Of a stretch of 64,000 nt of DNA, positions 34,600 through 47,589 are shown in pieces. Every line of letters starts with the position of its first letter. Positions within the stretch are counted from its first letter, which is position 1. The notes under the pieces were generated by a model, which was given only the letters and a program-made list of their open reading frames with translations, had not been told where the DNA came from and did no database searches. The DNA is from Diphasiastrum complanatum (lineage: Eukaryota; Streptophyta; Lycopodiopsida; Lycopodiales; Lycopodiaceae), in NCBI GenBank assembly GCA_029204225.1, contig CM055103.1, positions 6,384,852 to 6,448,851 on the forward strand. Direction: 5' to 3'. The position numbers and the translations under genes are program-made.

Positions 34600-35212
34600 T
34601 GGACACCTGCTGCTCCAAGCTTTATTTTAAGTTCTTCTTTTTGCCTTTGTCTTTCTTCTGAAAGTTTTGCTTCTTCTTATAAGCAAATGCATGCTCTGGA
34701 TTATCTTCCCTTTCAGAAAGATTCTTCCTTCTCATCTCCTCATGTAAAAAAAGACCACATGACTCCCCAAAGGTTGGAAGTTTCTCCCTAGCAGAAAGGG
34801 ACATCACATAGTCCATTAGGTCCTTGACCTTTGTGATATGATCACCAATTGTTGCGCCTGCTTCCATCTTGAGAGTATGTAACCTGTTTTGCAAATACCC
34901 CAACTTGGCTGAATCCACTGTTTCAAACATAGACTTCAAAATAGTCCAAGCATCCGCTGCATCCCTTGCATTGCAAATGTGAGGAATAATATTGTCCTTG
35001 ACAGAAAGATTGATTATCCTATGAGCTTTCTATCTCTTGTTCATGTAGTTCTTCAGTTCAGGATCAAATGTTGGTACATGCTCTGTACCTGCCATTACCT
35101 CTTAGCAATTCTTGTCCATCAAGATATTAGCCATCTTGAACTTCCACACTCTGTAGTTTGTGCCATCTAGTTTGCTGGATTCACCCAGCAAACTATCCCC
35201 AAGACTAGCCAT
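34600..35212 (-). pseudogene. Copia gag remnant
   Basis: It starts MASLGDSLLGESSKLDGTNY at 35212, then WKFKMANILMDKNC and a stop. It continues LKNYMNK, a second stop, then IINLSVKDNIIPHI, WTILKSMFETVDSAKLGYLQ, HTLKMEAGATIGDHI, and a basic end KKDKGKKKN. UBN2-type gag without the CCHC zinc knuckle; a stop and a deletion lead straight into mid-integrase. Confidence 0.85.
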
Positions 35213-35669
35213 GCTATAATTTGTGCTCAAACAAAAGCTCAACCTGAAAAAGATCAGAAAAGAAACAATTTCCAGCAACTAGGGTTTGATCCCAAACTAG
35301 GGTATGTAGCCACTTCAAAGCAACCCTTCAGCTCCTGCTTTTGTCTTTGTCACTTGGTATGACCTCACTAGCACAAGCACTAGGCCCCACTGGAACAGAA
35401 ACCAGAAGCCCCTACAGAAAGTGTGCCCTACTTTTGTGTAAGCTCCTCCAGAAAGACTTTCCAAAACTTAGCCAGATTTAGAAAGTTTTTGAATCATCCT
35501 ACTCCCCTTGCCAATAGCTCTCCAACAGTGCAAGACTCAACCTGATCTGACACCTATAGATCAAAAGCTCCCTCTTTCAAGATTGAGGTGCTTGTAGAAG
35601 ATGAGAATCTTCTCAAGAATCTAAGCACTGAAGTTTATCTCACTCACAGACTCACAGGATAGACAACCT

Positions 35670-35681
35670 GCTCTGATACCA
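35670..35681 (-). other. Primer-binding site, initiator tRNA-Met
   Basis: The element strand reads tggtatcagagc, a perfect match to the standard plant copia PBS, with no gap to the 5' LTR end (…aatcatca). Confidence 0.92.
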
Positions 35682-36085
35682 TGATGATTTGCAAGACCCA
35701 ACTATGGAGTATCTTAACTTCAATACTACATCAACTACAAAAGCTTGAGAAACATAACTATGATAGACATCACATACAAGGGAAATTGCATAAGCACCTC
35801 ACAAACTCAAAAGTTAGAAGAAGAAATGAATTGTTAGAGAGATAGAGGAGGGCGTGGGTCCTCCAAATCCCTTGTGAGACAAGCACCTCCTTTACATGCA
35901 TGAAAAGTCTAGGTGTCAACCATAGGAGTGAGCTACTTGGCCAAGTGGGCCACTTGCACTAATTTACTCAACTTACAAAAGGGAGGTCTCATGTATTTAA
36001 TTAAAACATGCCCCATGAGTTATGTACAACTTAAAACTTAACCAGTGCTTAGCCAAAGGGGTAAAATAGGCATTACTTTTCAACA
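35682..36085 (-). repeat. 5' LTR of the copia element, 404 bp
   Basis: Partner of 31003-31406; same length, about twenty substitutions seen by eye. Confidence 0.92.
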
Positions 36086-36090
36086 ATTAC

Positions 36091-38038
36091 CTCATATTCC
36101 GAGATTGAATAGTAGTTTGATATTTAAACAAATGGACCTGTCCTTCAACCTTGTCAAATCAAAGGTCTTTAGCTTATCTAACCTAGTACCGTAAGCCTCA
36201 TGTTGCTACAAATTAATAAGAACAAGCTTTTTTCTGTAAAGTAAATTGACTAAAGATTTAATTCCATGTGTAAATTGTATACACTTGCAAATCCAACTAT
36301 TGATCACCTAAAAGTTGGTTGAACTTAAGTTCCTGTGAATACTTGAAGGCTCACCCATTTCAAGCACAACATGACGAATTTGAACTGGAGACCTATAGAT
36401 GTTCACAAAAATCAACATACATGGAATATTTCTAACCTCCCAAGATAAAGATTGCCATAAACAAGCAGTCTACATGCAATGGACATTAGTTTCTCTTCGT
36501 TCCACATTGCTTGTTGCTTTCAGATATCATGGCTGGTAACTCCTAGGAATATATATCAGTACCACAAATCAGACAACTCCATAATTTGTACTTATTCGCC
36601 TCTTTCTCTTGCCTGTCAAGGACATCATGCAGGAACAATCACTTTACACACAAGAAAAGGATTGTTGGTAGTCTGGTTTGTTTGATAGGTGGGCCATTTA
36701 ATTTCTATCCAGCGACTTCAAGCATTATAATAACGTGATGGTAATATCTGATGCATGGAAGCACCCGCCAACAAGGTCTCTACAGCAGCCTAAACAGAGT
36801 GAACCTTACTCAAGAGCTAAAAGTCTACTTTTTGCCAAAGCCTTCTAACTTTTCCAGTGGCTAGAACCAGAACTATCCCCCTTGGTGTCGCAACAATGCA
36901 GCTTCCACTTCTCTTTACTTTCTCGACATATAATTCAGCAACTTGGCATTGATGTTTTGTTAAGACACTTGTAAATAGCATAACTTCCTAATAGCGTCTA
37001 GTGCAAATGTAGTTGCAACAGCTTCTTCAATAATTTGTTGTAAAAAAGTTGAGAGCCTTCAAAAGTATGATGTCAACAGGTTGGATTCTCCTTCATACTT
37101 GACTCAAACCACTATAACAATTGTCAACTCAATCTGATTTACCAACTTTCAAAGTCAACATACTCGTGCACTAAATGCCGCCACAGGTTCAATATATGTC
37201 TCCTCACAATGTTTCAAATCTCAGTGGAAGATATTATTGAACGTCATGCCTTCATTCAAATCTGGATTGTACAGATCCCTTGTTGAATTGATCGTCAAAT
37301 TCCTTCTCATTTCCATTCACTGTGCTCTAATGACTTCCTCCTTGCACCCATACCCACAGGCATACACTAGGAGCTCTGTTACAAAAGAAAATGTACAAAT
37401 GCAAAAACTCAAAACATACAAATCTATGCATGGAAATAAAGATGCACTTAATCAGATATAACTGACATAAATACTATTTATTCACTGTCTGCAATCATAT
37501 GCATAAAGTACTTGTTACAAAAACCAAGAAACATATCCCTGTATGTAATGGAAAAAAAGTAATGCATGCCATAAAGAATATAAAATAGCATGTCCATCTG
37601 TCATGTAAACCTATGGCATGGCTTATAAATTATCTATTCTGCATGTTACACAGAATATAGAGAGCACTATATCTACCTAAGATAAAAAATGTGGATGTGC
37701 CTCGAACATACCTGTACATCCAAAGGAGTATCAGGCTCTAGGCTCTAAACTCAGTGGAAAATCAATGGCAAAAATGTGCTGAAGGACAGGCACTCTAAGT
37801 ACCTGAGAAAGTTTATATTTGTCCACATGTATGAATGATCTTTTGTGTGTGCCGATAAGTAACAAGCAAAATAACAGAAAACTTCCCGAGGATAAAAGGA
37901 TGGGCAGTCTCAAATCAATTTGCAAAGAATTTGAAGCATTTGGGATCACCTACAGTGTAATGACTACATTTTTGCAGTACTTAAAATACTTTAGGTAGTG
38001 TCTTGTGAGATGCTATATGGGTTTCCAGCCACTGAGAA
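36091..38038. other. Downstream region of TyrRS, no gene seen
   Basis: No recognisable coding frame, RNA or terminal repeat. The part next to 38039 is presumably the TyrRS 3' UTR; the rest is unassigned. The copia element inserted about 1.95 kb from the stop codon. Confidence 0.45.
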
Positions 38039-41000
38039 CTATCGTGTTACCTTGAAAGCCTGCAATCAGCTCAAATTAGGATATCAACACGTATACTTGG
38101 AGAGTCAAGCCTAAATTCAGTTAAAAAATAAGAAAAATAAATACGGAACTTCATATCATGAAAAAGGGTAGCACAAAGACACACTTGGTTTGGCTAACTC
38201 AAAATACAAACATCCCTCACCTTCACTTTTGCTAGTAAATCCTTAGCTTCACGATTGGTCTTGAAGTGGTCCCTCACCGGCTGCAGATTAAGATAGCACA
38301 TCAGCTTAAGCCTTAGACAGAAGGCCAAGCCAAAAGTCTGAATAGTTTTGAGCTTCAAAAAATCTAGAATTTCACATCTGATTTTGTTTATTTTACATTC
38401 ACAAACTTCTCATGTATCTGCCTTTACCTGAAGTATTTCATTTATAGCCTTTGCGAGTGCATCTTTCAAATCTCCAGGATGTAGATTTCCTGCTCTATAG
38501 TCCTCAAGCAGTTCTTCCATTGATTTATAAATCCTTCACACAACATGGAATAGTTAAAAGCATTCAAAACAACCTAGAAGACAAAGCAAACTAGTTTTCA
38601 GGACTTAAGAACGAAGTTCCAGTGCTGATGAATCAAGTGATGATAGAAACTCACATACTTTATCCCACCAGTTTCCTCACTGCGATCCACCTTGAATTCT
38701 TTACACCAAGGCAACACCACATACTTTATATAGTCAATGCAGGGATTTCCCTCTATCTCTTGTGGAGGACAAAAGGCCTTCTTTATCTTCGAAGCCACTT
38801 CATGCTGTCAAATCCAAGTGCATACCCAAATTAAGATGCTTTTTACTTGAATGAAATTTAACTACCTTAGGTACTCAAACATAGAGCTGATACTGAGTGA
38901 AAATTCTACGATCCCTTTAAGAATTTTTTCTTTTTTAAGTGGCACATTCAGTCTTCCTAAGTATGAGAATAGCCAATCCAGCTACTTGCTGATTATAATA
39001 CATATGCCAATAAAAAGGTGCAATTGCACTCCAGGTAGAGATCAAAAATGAAATTTGAGAGGAAGAGGCTACCTGTTCGTCTTCCATGTAAATAGCAGAA
39101 GTCGGGTCACTTTTTGACATCTTTTCTTGCCCCTTCTTCAGACCAGGTAACATATCTACAATTGTAAAGGATTATACACTTTCTGCTTAAGAATTATTAT
39201 CAAATGCTTACTACCAGCTTGAGTAACTGGTCTGGCATAAAAATTATGAAATATCTTCCACAAACCATTTAAGCCTTCTTCTAACCACCTAACACAGTCG
39301 ACGGTTCCCAGAAAGTTGCAGCTTGACACGTGAATAATCCAATGCCACAAAGTTGAGTGACTTGTCCTAAATTTTCACTTTAACTTCAGAGTAAAATAAC
39401 GTTCACCAGTATCTACTCCAAGAAAGGCCATACACACAGATAACATCAAATTAAATGAAATAGGTTACATGATCACAATATAAACATGTAGTGAGCGCGA
39501 GCCACATGAGTTTTAAGGATACGATGAGACAAAATAATAGGCTTGTTTCTTCGTTTTATGTCATCACAATATTCACGTGCAAGCATGTTGACTTTGCGTT
39601 GGTCCATTCCTAACTGGCAAATGTCTGCCTGTCATATCCCAAACTACAAGCTTAAATGAGTGAAATTATATTGTGCTAGTAACCACAAACCCTAACCACC
39701 AAACTTGTAGAAAAACTTCTTCAAAAATGTGCTTTCGGCATAATAACCAAACCTTCAAAAAGAATATGTCTGCACACTGCATACAAGGATAAAAGATTTG
39801 TGCGGCAGACAAATCCTCCTGTTCACCACGCCCCATGATTTGTGAGCATCTATAAGTTGAACAAAATGCAAACATCATATTAATAGAATAGCATTGTAAA
39901 TAAAACAGATTTTACTGCTTAAAGCATATCCTCATAAAACTCTTAATCCAATCACTTGAAAAAATCTAAAGAACTTCAAGTGCAACTTTGATGACATAAA
40001 AACAAGTAGCTTCCATGATTCAATAGTACGCATCCCGCTTAAAACCATATAAACATGTTACTAGATATTGATTATTTGTCATTTATGCGTCCATCATGAA
40101 TCATGTCAAGTATCGTAGATGAATGTCACGTCAGGGCCTAGTTTCATTGATACTCATGCACTAGCCCAACTACTAATAAGGGCCCAAAATGCAACGTTTG
40201 ACATTATTCTCAAGTGCTCTTCATGGTTGAGCAGCTCAAAATGTTAGAACTCTATTAGGAGCTCCAGGGGTTCCTAGGATAGGTCAGTAATTGATGTTTG
40301 TGTCATGTGCCATTTGGAAAGAGATTGTGGATCTCAAGCATTTATAAACAGAGAACCCACCAGCTAATCTGGTGGATTGTCAGAGTCAGAAACGTTGGAT
40401 TTAAACTGGGCTACTCCCAAGTCGATTCCCTTTGAACTTTCCCTTGCAATCAAGAGCTTCATGGGTGCGTGCGTAAGAGAAAGGATTTGTTGATGTGCTG
40501 TTTCTATTAGCAATAAGTGTTTTGATTGATTCTTGATGGGCATGCAGATTAAGTAAATAACTTAGCAAGCCCTAGCTTGCATGCAAATTTCCTACAAGTG
40601 CAGATAACGTGTCGAATATGTGGATGAGTTCTGTTGTGCACTTTTCAATGTTATGATTTCTTAGGTCTTCACATATTCAATCGACACTAAAATAACAAAA
40701 ATCTAAAAATGCCTAAGATTGTGAGAGCAGTAAAGCAAGCTAAAGGGAGACGCATAAAACCGCTTCAATCTGCAAGCTTTCGCCAAAAATAGATGCTCTA
40801 AACATTAGCACATAGAACTCATGGTTACACCTGATAATTCTTGGAAGGTTATTGCGGCGTGCAATATCCATTACAAGAGGCCAGTATTCTGCCGCTCTTG
40901 AATTGATTTCTTCTGAAGACCAAATGAACTCCACCCTATCCAGCTTCATACCCACAGCCTTCCACACTTCAATCATGTAACGGCCAATCGTTTGTATCTT

Positions 41001-41603
41001 TTTAAGATCACCTCCCATCTTGTTGTTCAGCTGGGCAAACCAGTCCGCAACCCAAAACTTGAAAATACATCCAGCATCTGTAAGCTTGTTCACATTCAAG
41101 GCTTTCATCACGCCCTAAAACCACAACAACCATTGAAATGCTCATCAGGGATATCAATCCATAGATTGCGAGATCCTATTAATCTTCAAATTGGCTGGAT
41201 CTTCATGATCATAAAAGATGACAAAGAAAAGTTACGTGATCGTATGTATTTGTTCTTTGCAAGGGCAAAGTAAGATTAGAAAGCTTCGACTTACTTGAGC
41301 TATGTGCATGCGCCCCGAGGGTTCAAAGCCGTCGTAGCAGATTGGAACAGGTTTTTTAGCCAAAAGATTTCGCAGCTCATTTTCTTCAATGCACTCCTCC
41401 CCGATGCTGCGTACCATCTCAAACTTCTCCTCTACACTCAGAACCGTACTAGAACTGGGCTTTTCTGATGCCACAGCTTCTTTGCCACCTGCATCATCCA
41501 AATCTTCTTCCATTTCTCTTTTGGCATTGCTTTCCTGTTTACCTTCTGCAGCTACTCCTGCACCACTCTGATCCTCTTGTCTTTCTGTTTCAGATTCCAC
41601 CAT
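38039..41603 (-). CDS. Tyrosyl-tRNA synthetase, cytosolic type (9 exons, 403 aa)
   Basis: It charges tRNA-Tyr with tyrosine (class I aminoacyl-tRNA synthetase). Exons on the minus strand: 41295-41603, 40831-41114, 39753-39849, 39523-39628, 39073-39155, 38659-38804, 38428-38533, 38221-38280, 38039-38059; the joined frame is 1,212 nt and all introns are GT-AG. Seen: an acidic N-terminal extension of about 55 residues; CYDGFEPSGRMHIAQG carrying the HIGH-type site (MHIAQ, residues about 99-103); WVADWFAQLNNKMGGDL; ICQLGMDQRKVNMLAREYCDD; the KMSKS loop (residues 277-281); LHPGDLK; and the end PVRDHF...VKAFKVTR. The last exon codes only six residues plus stop. This matches the plant and archaeal-eukaryotic TyrRS, not the bacterial-type organellar form. 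The start is the first ATG; upstream in frame only GTG occurs. No damage seen. Confidence 0.95.
39850..40830 (-). other. TyrRS intron 2, 981 bp
   Basis: The largest intron of the gene. Donor atcag|gtgtaa, acceptor ttatag|atgctc. No gene or element was recognised inside. Confidence 0.85.
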
Positions 41604-41639
41604 TGCCACACAGCAATCCTTTTCAGCGCTCCAACACAC

Positions 41640-41800
41640 AAGAATGCTCTCCCTCGCCTCCCTCTCTCTCTCCTCTCTCTCTCTCTCATTCTAAGTCCAA
41701 GCCCTAACTTTACTTACAATGGTCAAGTGAGCCATCCTCCTTTACCATGGTCAAGTGAGCTAGCCATCCTAGTTTGTAGTGTCCTAGTTTGTACACTTTT
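41640..41800 (-). promoter_or_regulatory. TyrRS leader/promoter region with CT tract and short tandem
   Basis: A CT-rich stretch (about 41651-41692; GA on the gene strand) lies 50-90 bases upstream of the ATG, as in many plant leaders. Behind it a near-repeat atggtcaagtgagc occurs twice (about 41718-41731 and 41748-41761). No clear TATA box was found. Confidence 0.4.
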
Positions 41801-41976
41801 CAAGGTAGATATTGTTGACACTTTTTGCAATAGACGATCGTTGAGGGCATGGGCGCACTCTCTATAACAGAGACAACAATCGAGATAAATTTCTTCTGAG
41901 CTGGAGATCTGGATCCCCTTGGTATCTTGGAGAGGTATCTCGTTTATTTCTTTAGGGTTTATGAATTGTTTTGCTC

Positions 41977-42016
<40 letters not shown>

Positions 42017-42217
42017 GTTTAACCAGTTTCAATCAGTTTTCATAAATGCCAGGTTTGGTTGATACTGTGCTTTACCACCCCTCCTTGATGACAGAAAATT
42101 TCATGCCTCCCAGTAATTTGTCTTTTTCATTTGATTGATCTCTCAAAAAGTTGGCATTGGCAAAAAGTTATTTCTTTAGTACTTTGAAAGTCATACTACT
42201 TTGTTTATGGTTTTCCA

Positions 42218-42271
<54 letters not shown>

Positions 42272-43075
42272 CCTTCCAACTAACAAGAACTATGTATGCT
42301 TCATAGCATATCTGAATTAATTTTGGAAATGCTATAAAACCTAAAATGATTCACATGTTACAACAACAAAGTAAGAACTAAAGATAGTTTGTTGGTGGTA
42401 GCACATTCTCTAGCAAACTAGGTTGATTTTGGGATCTTCTATTCTTCTCTCCCACCGTTTGAAAATTTGCAGCAAACAAAGAGCTCAAAGTAGGAGCACA
42501 AGATGTCTTTCAATCTGCAACCAAGGTGCCCAGATAATTGGATAGATGGTTGTCTTTCTGCACAAAAAAACTAGCCTCTTGAAAATTAGGTTAGCTTCGA
42601 TTGAAGCTTACACCGAAATCCAATTAGGAAGCCAAATAGTGTGATCAACACACACTCCAATAGGGCTGTTGAAAGCGCCCTACTACTTGCTGAGAATCTG
42701 CAAATTTCCAGCCACAAGCTGACCTAATCCTGAATAGGGTTTCCTGAATTTTAGCAAATAGAAGTATTCAAAACCAAAAAGAAGGTTGTTTGCGCCGACA
42801 CCTGTTAAAAATTGTAAAGTTTTTTTTTCTATTGGTTCCATTTGGAAGTTATGGACCAAAATTTAAAATGCCTAGAGCCGTCATGTACCTCAATTTGAAG
42901 GCATTTGGACTCACATTAGATGCTTTACAACTATCTCTATTTGTATAGGATATCCAAAGCAAAGTCAACTATGTAGCCTTGCAATCTACCATAAAGTCAA
43001 GGAAGAGCTGTACCATATTAGAGTCAAGGTAAAGTAAACCAAAGAATCAGATGTTGAGAGCTCAAGTTAATCAAT

Positions 43076-43078
<3 letters not shown>
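41801..43078. other. Intergenic with (CA)17 and (TC)23 microsatellites
   Basis: (CA)n at 41981-42014 and (TC)n at 42221-42266. No coding family was recognised elsewhere. Confidence 0.6.

Positions 43079-43172
<94 letters not shown>
43079..43172. repeat. (GT)47 microsatellite
   Basis: Ninety-four bases of uninterrupted GT. Confidence 0.98.
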
Positions 43173-43173
<1 letters not shown>

Positions 43174-43325
43174 AAAGCTTTAGATTTCTAGCGACCTTGA
43201 GTGCTTCTTTGTGGATTGAGTTATCCATTGAGTATATCTAAGGTTTGTTTGTGTACTTTTAGCTTTTCTTGTATGCAGTAACATAAATGAATCTAGATTA
43301 ACTATGGGATTTAGAGAGAAAAGGA

Positions 43326-43461
<136 letters not shown>

Positions 43462-43568
43462 AAATGATCAAGTCTATAATGCCAAAGTAATTTTATTTGA
43501 TATGAACAGAAGTATTCAAGGCTTGACTCATGGTAGAACAACAGTGACTCAGAGAAATAGAATTCTTT

Positions 43569-43860
43569 TGTAGCTGAGGTACAAGAACTTAGAATTTGCT
43601 TCGAACAGGAACACAGATCATGCTACATAGTAACACAGACAGAAAACACTCTCCACAACAAGCTCACATAGCAACTGTATTTCTCAAAATGAAAATACAT
43701 TGTACATATAGTTCTTCACTCAGGCAACCCATGGATGGCCCAGGTTGTCGTTGACGGGACGCGTGTCCCATCGACTTGCCTCGTGGCGAGGCTAACTGAT
43801 CCTTATCCACTGATAGGACCCACAGTACAGTAACACAGTAGTTCTACTTTAATTCTAACT
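43569..43860 (-). mobile_element. Candidate copia 3' LTR
   Basis: It lies just beyond the RNase H end of the minus-strand copia. The element strand has a purine tract aagggagag at about 43862-43870, then agttagaattaaag, close to the common copia LTR start TGTTAGAATTAAAG. The plus-strand left edge TGTAGCTGAGG at 43569 gives a CA end on the element strand. Without a partner LTR the limits remain inferred. Confidence 0.45.
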
Positions 43861-43914
43861 CTCTCCCTTAAAGTAGAGTCTACTTTTTATACAGTCATAT
43901 ACATAGCTTTAAAG

Positions 43915-46900
43915 TCAACAAACCTTAAGTACAGAAAGCTTTGATCTAAACTTATCAAACTTTTCTCTAATAAGTGGCTTAGTGAAAATGTCAGCTAGTT
44001 GTTTGTCCGTACTACAATGAACAACATGAATTTCACGACTCAGCAGCCTCTCACATATAAAGTGATACTGAATCTCAATGTGTTTGGTTCTCGCATGGAA
44101 CATTGCTAGCTGAATGCCACTCTAACTGTTGCTATGTATAGTTGTGGGATTTTCCTGTTTCATGCCAACTTCATCCAAGATTTGCCTCAACCATATAGCT
44201 TCATGTGCTGCACTACACATTGTCTTATACTCTACCTCTGTGGTGGATAAAGCAACAATATTTTGCTTCTTACTAGACCAGGAAAAGCAACTGCCACAAA
44301 GCTGGAATACGTACCATGTGGTGGATCTACGATCGTCATAGTCACCTCCCAAATCCGCATCCACATAGCCACATAACTCAAGTAAACCCTCATGCTTCCT
44401 ATAAACCAAGCCATAATTTGAAGTGCCTTTGACATAACGCAAAATGTGTTTGGTTGTCTTCCAATGCGTTTCTGTAGGTGCTGCCATAAACTGACTTACA
44501 ATACCAACAGCATAGCACATATCTGGTCTAGTCGTGGTAAGGTAAATCAAGCTCCCTACTAACTGCCTTTATAGCGTAGCATCAAATGGTTGTGACTCGT
44601 CAAGCTTAGAAAGCCTTTTACCTAGTTCAATGGGAGTGTTTATTGGTTTGCAATCTTGCAACCTGAACCTGTGTAGCAACTCTCTGACATACTTCACCTA
44701 TGTTAGACCCACTTCGTGTCCTTTTTGCCACACCTCCACTCCAAGGCAATAATGCATTAGACTTAGATCTGTCATCTCAAATTGTTCCATGAGGAAATAG
44801 CAATCAAAGCATCCATACCATCAAAGCACAAGACACAGATTCGGATCAGAGTGTGTTCTCACCATCCCTTTAGAACGAAAGTAGGCATCAATCCTACTGT
44901 ACTATGCACGTGGTGCCTATTTAAGACCATAAAGTGCTTTCTTCAAGTGGCATACTTTATTCTCCTGTCCTTTCGCTACAAAGCCTTCAGGTTGATCCAC
45001 GAACACCTCTTCTTCTAACTCACCATTTAGAAAAGCAGATTTCACATCCATCTGATGCAAAGGCCAACCAAAATGTGAAGCTAAAGCCTTGCGTTTGTCA
45101 CCTGCAACTTCAATCCTTCTTGCACCAAAAGATTTATCTTTACCTCTTTAACCTGTCTCTTGAGGTTGAGTAGTAGAATCTTGAGGTGTATACTCATGTC
45201 CATCACTAGGAAAGTCAATAAATGGATCATCATCAGGAGGAATCCTCACTGTACCATCTTTCTCACTGGATGTGTCTGTCTTCTTAGCATCCTCGTCTTC
45301 ATACATCTTAGATTCATCAAAGATAACATCACGGCTTATATGTATTTTGTTCTCCACTGGATCAAAACATCTATAGCCCTTCACACGATCATCATATCCT
45401 AGGAATATACACTTGATAGCTTTCACATCAAGCTTACGTCTTTCTTCCTTAGGAATGTGTACAAAGGCCTTACATCTAAAGATTCACAAGTGGTTCACCT
45501 TTGGCTTCTTCTTCGTGAATGCCTCCTCAGGTGTTATCTTTGGTATGGCAATGGTAGGACTTCTATTTTGAAGATAGACTGCCATAATGCATGCTTCTGA
45601 CCAAAAATCTTTTGGTAGTTTCATCTCATCTAGCATAGATCTGACACTTTCCACAATCGTACAATTCTTGCGCCTAGCTACACCATTGAGTGCAGGAGTA
45701 TGAGCTTGCGTAAATTGTCTTTTGATCCCACAATTATCACAAAGACCATTGAAGTCATTAGACTTGTACTCACCTCCACTATCTGATCTTAGAACTTTGA
45801 TCTTCCTACCTGTCTGATTTTCGACCAATGCTTTGAAGCTCTTGAAAGTTGCAAACGCATCTGATTTTTTCTTCAAGAAGTAAATCCACGTCTTACGTGA
45901 CATATCATCAATGAAGGTCATGAAATAGAAGGCCTTACTTAAGGACATAGTCCTCATAGACCCGCATAGATATGTGTGGATCAAATCCAGGATGTTCTTT
46001 GCCCTTGCAACACCACCTTTATTGAACTTCTCTCGATGTTGCTTCCCATACACACATGATTCGCACATCGTCTTCAAGTGGTCTTCCATCATAGGCAATC
46101 CTCTCACCATTTCCAATTTCCTCATCAGGTGGATCCTCAAGATATCCATCACTTTGTTGCTCCTCCTCAATCCTTGCAAGATCATTGAGACAAGGTTGTT
46201 GATTTCACTTTCATTCACACAAGATACTAGATGGATCCAAGCATCTCTTGTATAAATATCTAAGAATGTTTCATGCATCTTATCATCACTACTTGGTACA
46301 TGAGAAAAAGAGTGTACATTTGAATGAATGATTTCCTCTTTTGCCATAGAATTTTAGCATCCAACTTAAACAAACTACTTTGTTTAACACCATTTGCTAT
46401 GCAAATATCATTCTTCATGATGGAACAGACTCCATGCTTGAAGTGAACATCTAAACCATCATCCATTAGTTGTCCAACACTAAGCAAGCTCTTGGTAATT
46501 GATGGTACAAAAAGGACATTGTCTAGATCCATCCTTTTGCTAGATCCTAGACTTAATGAGATGGTACCAATACCGTCTATCTTACATTCTTGATCATTTG
46601 CTAAAGAAACAAATTTATTAGCACCATTGAAAGAGTGTAAGGTTGAGAATGTGTTCTTTTGGAAAGTCATGTGGGAGCTAGCCCCACTATCAATCCACCA
46701 AGTGTCCTTTGAGTTGCTTTTGCTTGTCGGAGTGGATGTAGATGCCATCAAAGATGAGATATCCTCATCTCCATCCTCTTCATATGCAAGGTTCCCTTGT
46801 TTGTCCTCCTTCTCTTTTGCTCTTAGCCTCTTGTAGCATTCAGATGCATAATGCCCCTTCTTTCCACAAAAGAAGCATTTTTGCTTTGACTTATCCTTTG

Positions 46901-46951
46901 AGCTTGATGCATCATCCTCTTCTTTGGCCTCCTTGGGATGCTTCTTCTATT
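43915..46951 (-). pseudogene. Degenerate copia polyprotein (gag knuckle to RNase H)
   Basis: In order on the minus strand: zinc knuckle CFFCGKKGHYASEC (about 46840-46885); protease WWIDSGASSHM; pre-integrase LFVPSITKSLLSVGQLMDDG; a frameshift; CESCVYGKQHREKF; integrase LDLIHTYLCGSM (first Asp is Tyr), VLRSDSGGEY (second Asp kept), NGVARRKN (Glu is Arg); CIFLGYDD; DVIFDES. RT starts late with [20 protein letters not shown] and KALYGLK plus a stop; the YVDD segment is lost; then FEMTDLSLMHYCLGVEVW. RNase H: CGYVDADLGGDYDDRRST, ALSTTEVEYK, FHARTKHIEIQYHF, LADIFTKPL. Several deletions and frameshifts; two of three integrase catalytic residues are gone. Confidence 0.88.
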
Positions 46952-47062
46952 AGGAGTGGGTCGCCACGTGGCATATTGGCCTTACATGTGTGGAACCCAA
47001 TTATACACAATATTTACAATGTTCTACATGGCTAGATTTGCCAAAATAGGCTATTTTTCACA
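46952..47062 (-). mobile_element. LTR head fragment, inverted
   Basis: The minus strand from 47062 reads tgtgaaaaatagcc...ggcaaatctagcc...ttccacacatgtaaggcca...ccacgtggc, which is the first about 110 bp of the LTR family at 23067 in diverged form. It stops exactly where the gag zinc-knuckle region of the neighbouring copia begins, so LTR head and gag are directly fused. Confidence 0.65.
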
Positions 47063-47589
47063 CTTATCACATAGGTGATTTACTAGATAGATTAACTTTG
47101 ATATCATTTCCATTGAGGGTTTTGATATCATCTTAGAGGCTATTTGGTTTGTTTTCTTACGTGATGTTACTTTAAATCTTTTACATTACAGTCTCTTTAT
47201 CATTCCTGATGACACTACTCATACTTTTCATGCTATCGATTTTGTAGCTGATTCTTTCTTTGTCTTTTTTGCTAAATAGTTTATGTGCTTCTTATTCAAA
47301 GCTCGTGGGGGATTTATTAAATGTTCATGTTGTGTCTTTAGTCCTACAGTAACTTTTGCCATTCCCTTACCAATCTAGTCCTAATACAAAAATATCAACA
47401 TGTTTCTTTTGAGCCTTTGTCCTTACCTCCAATTCAAGATATCAGTCATCATATTGATTTGATTCTCAATTTTCTCTTGCTTCACATGCTTATTATTGCA
47501 TGACTAGAAAAAAACAAATTCAAATCTACACTTAGATTACTAACTTATTACATTAAGGTTTCATTACTCCTAATCAAATTTCCTTTAGT

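Larger units (their letters stand above)
31003..36085 (-). mobile_element. Copia element with two LTRs, PBS, PPT and TSD ATTAC
   Basis: A fully delimited 5,083-bp LTR retrotransposon on the minus strand. The LTRs are 35682-36085 (5') and 31003-31406 (3'), 404 bp each and about 95% identical by eye. The target duplication attac is at 30998-31002 and 36086-36090. The PBS touches the 5' LTR; the polypurine tract is G14. Coding order is gag, then integrase and RT-RNase H. The zinc knuckle, protease and first half of integrase are deleted, and the RT lacks the stretch behind YVD. It is therefore non-autonomous and probably inactive, but young enough for its edges to be exact. Confidence 0.93.

Noticed and set aside
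41604-41639. TyrRS start at 41639
   Set aside because: That codon is GTG, not ATG; the first ATG in frame is at 41603.
43569-47062. A complete copia with LTRs at 43569-43860 and 46952-47062
   Set aside because: The two LTR-like pieces are not similar to each other and no TSD joins them, so they cannot be the pair of one element.
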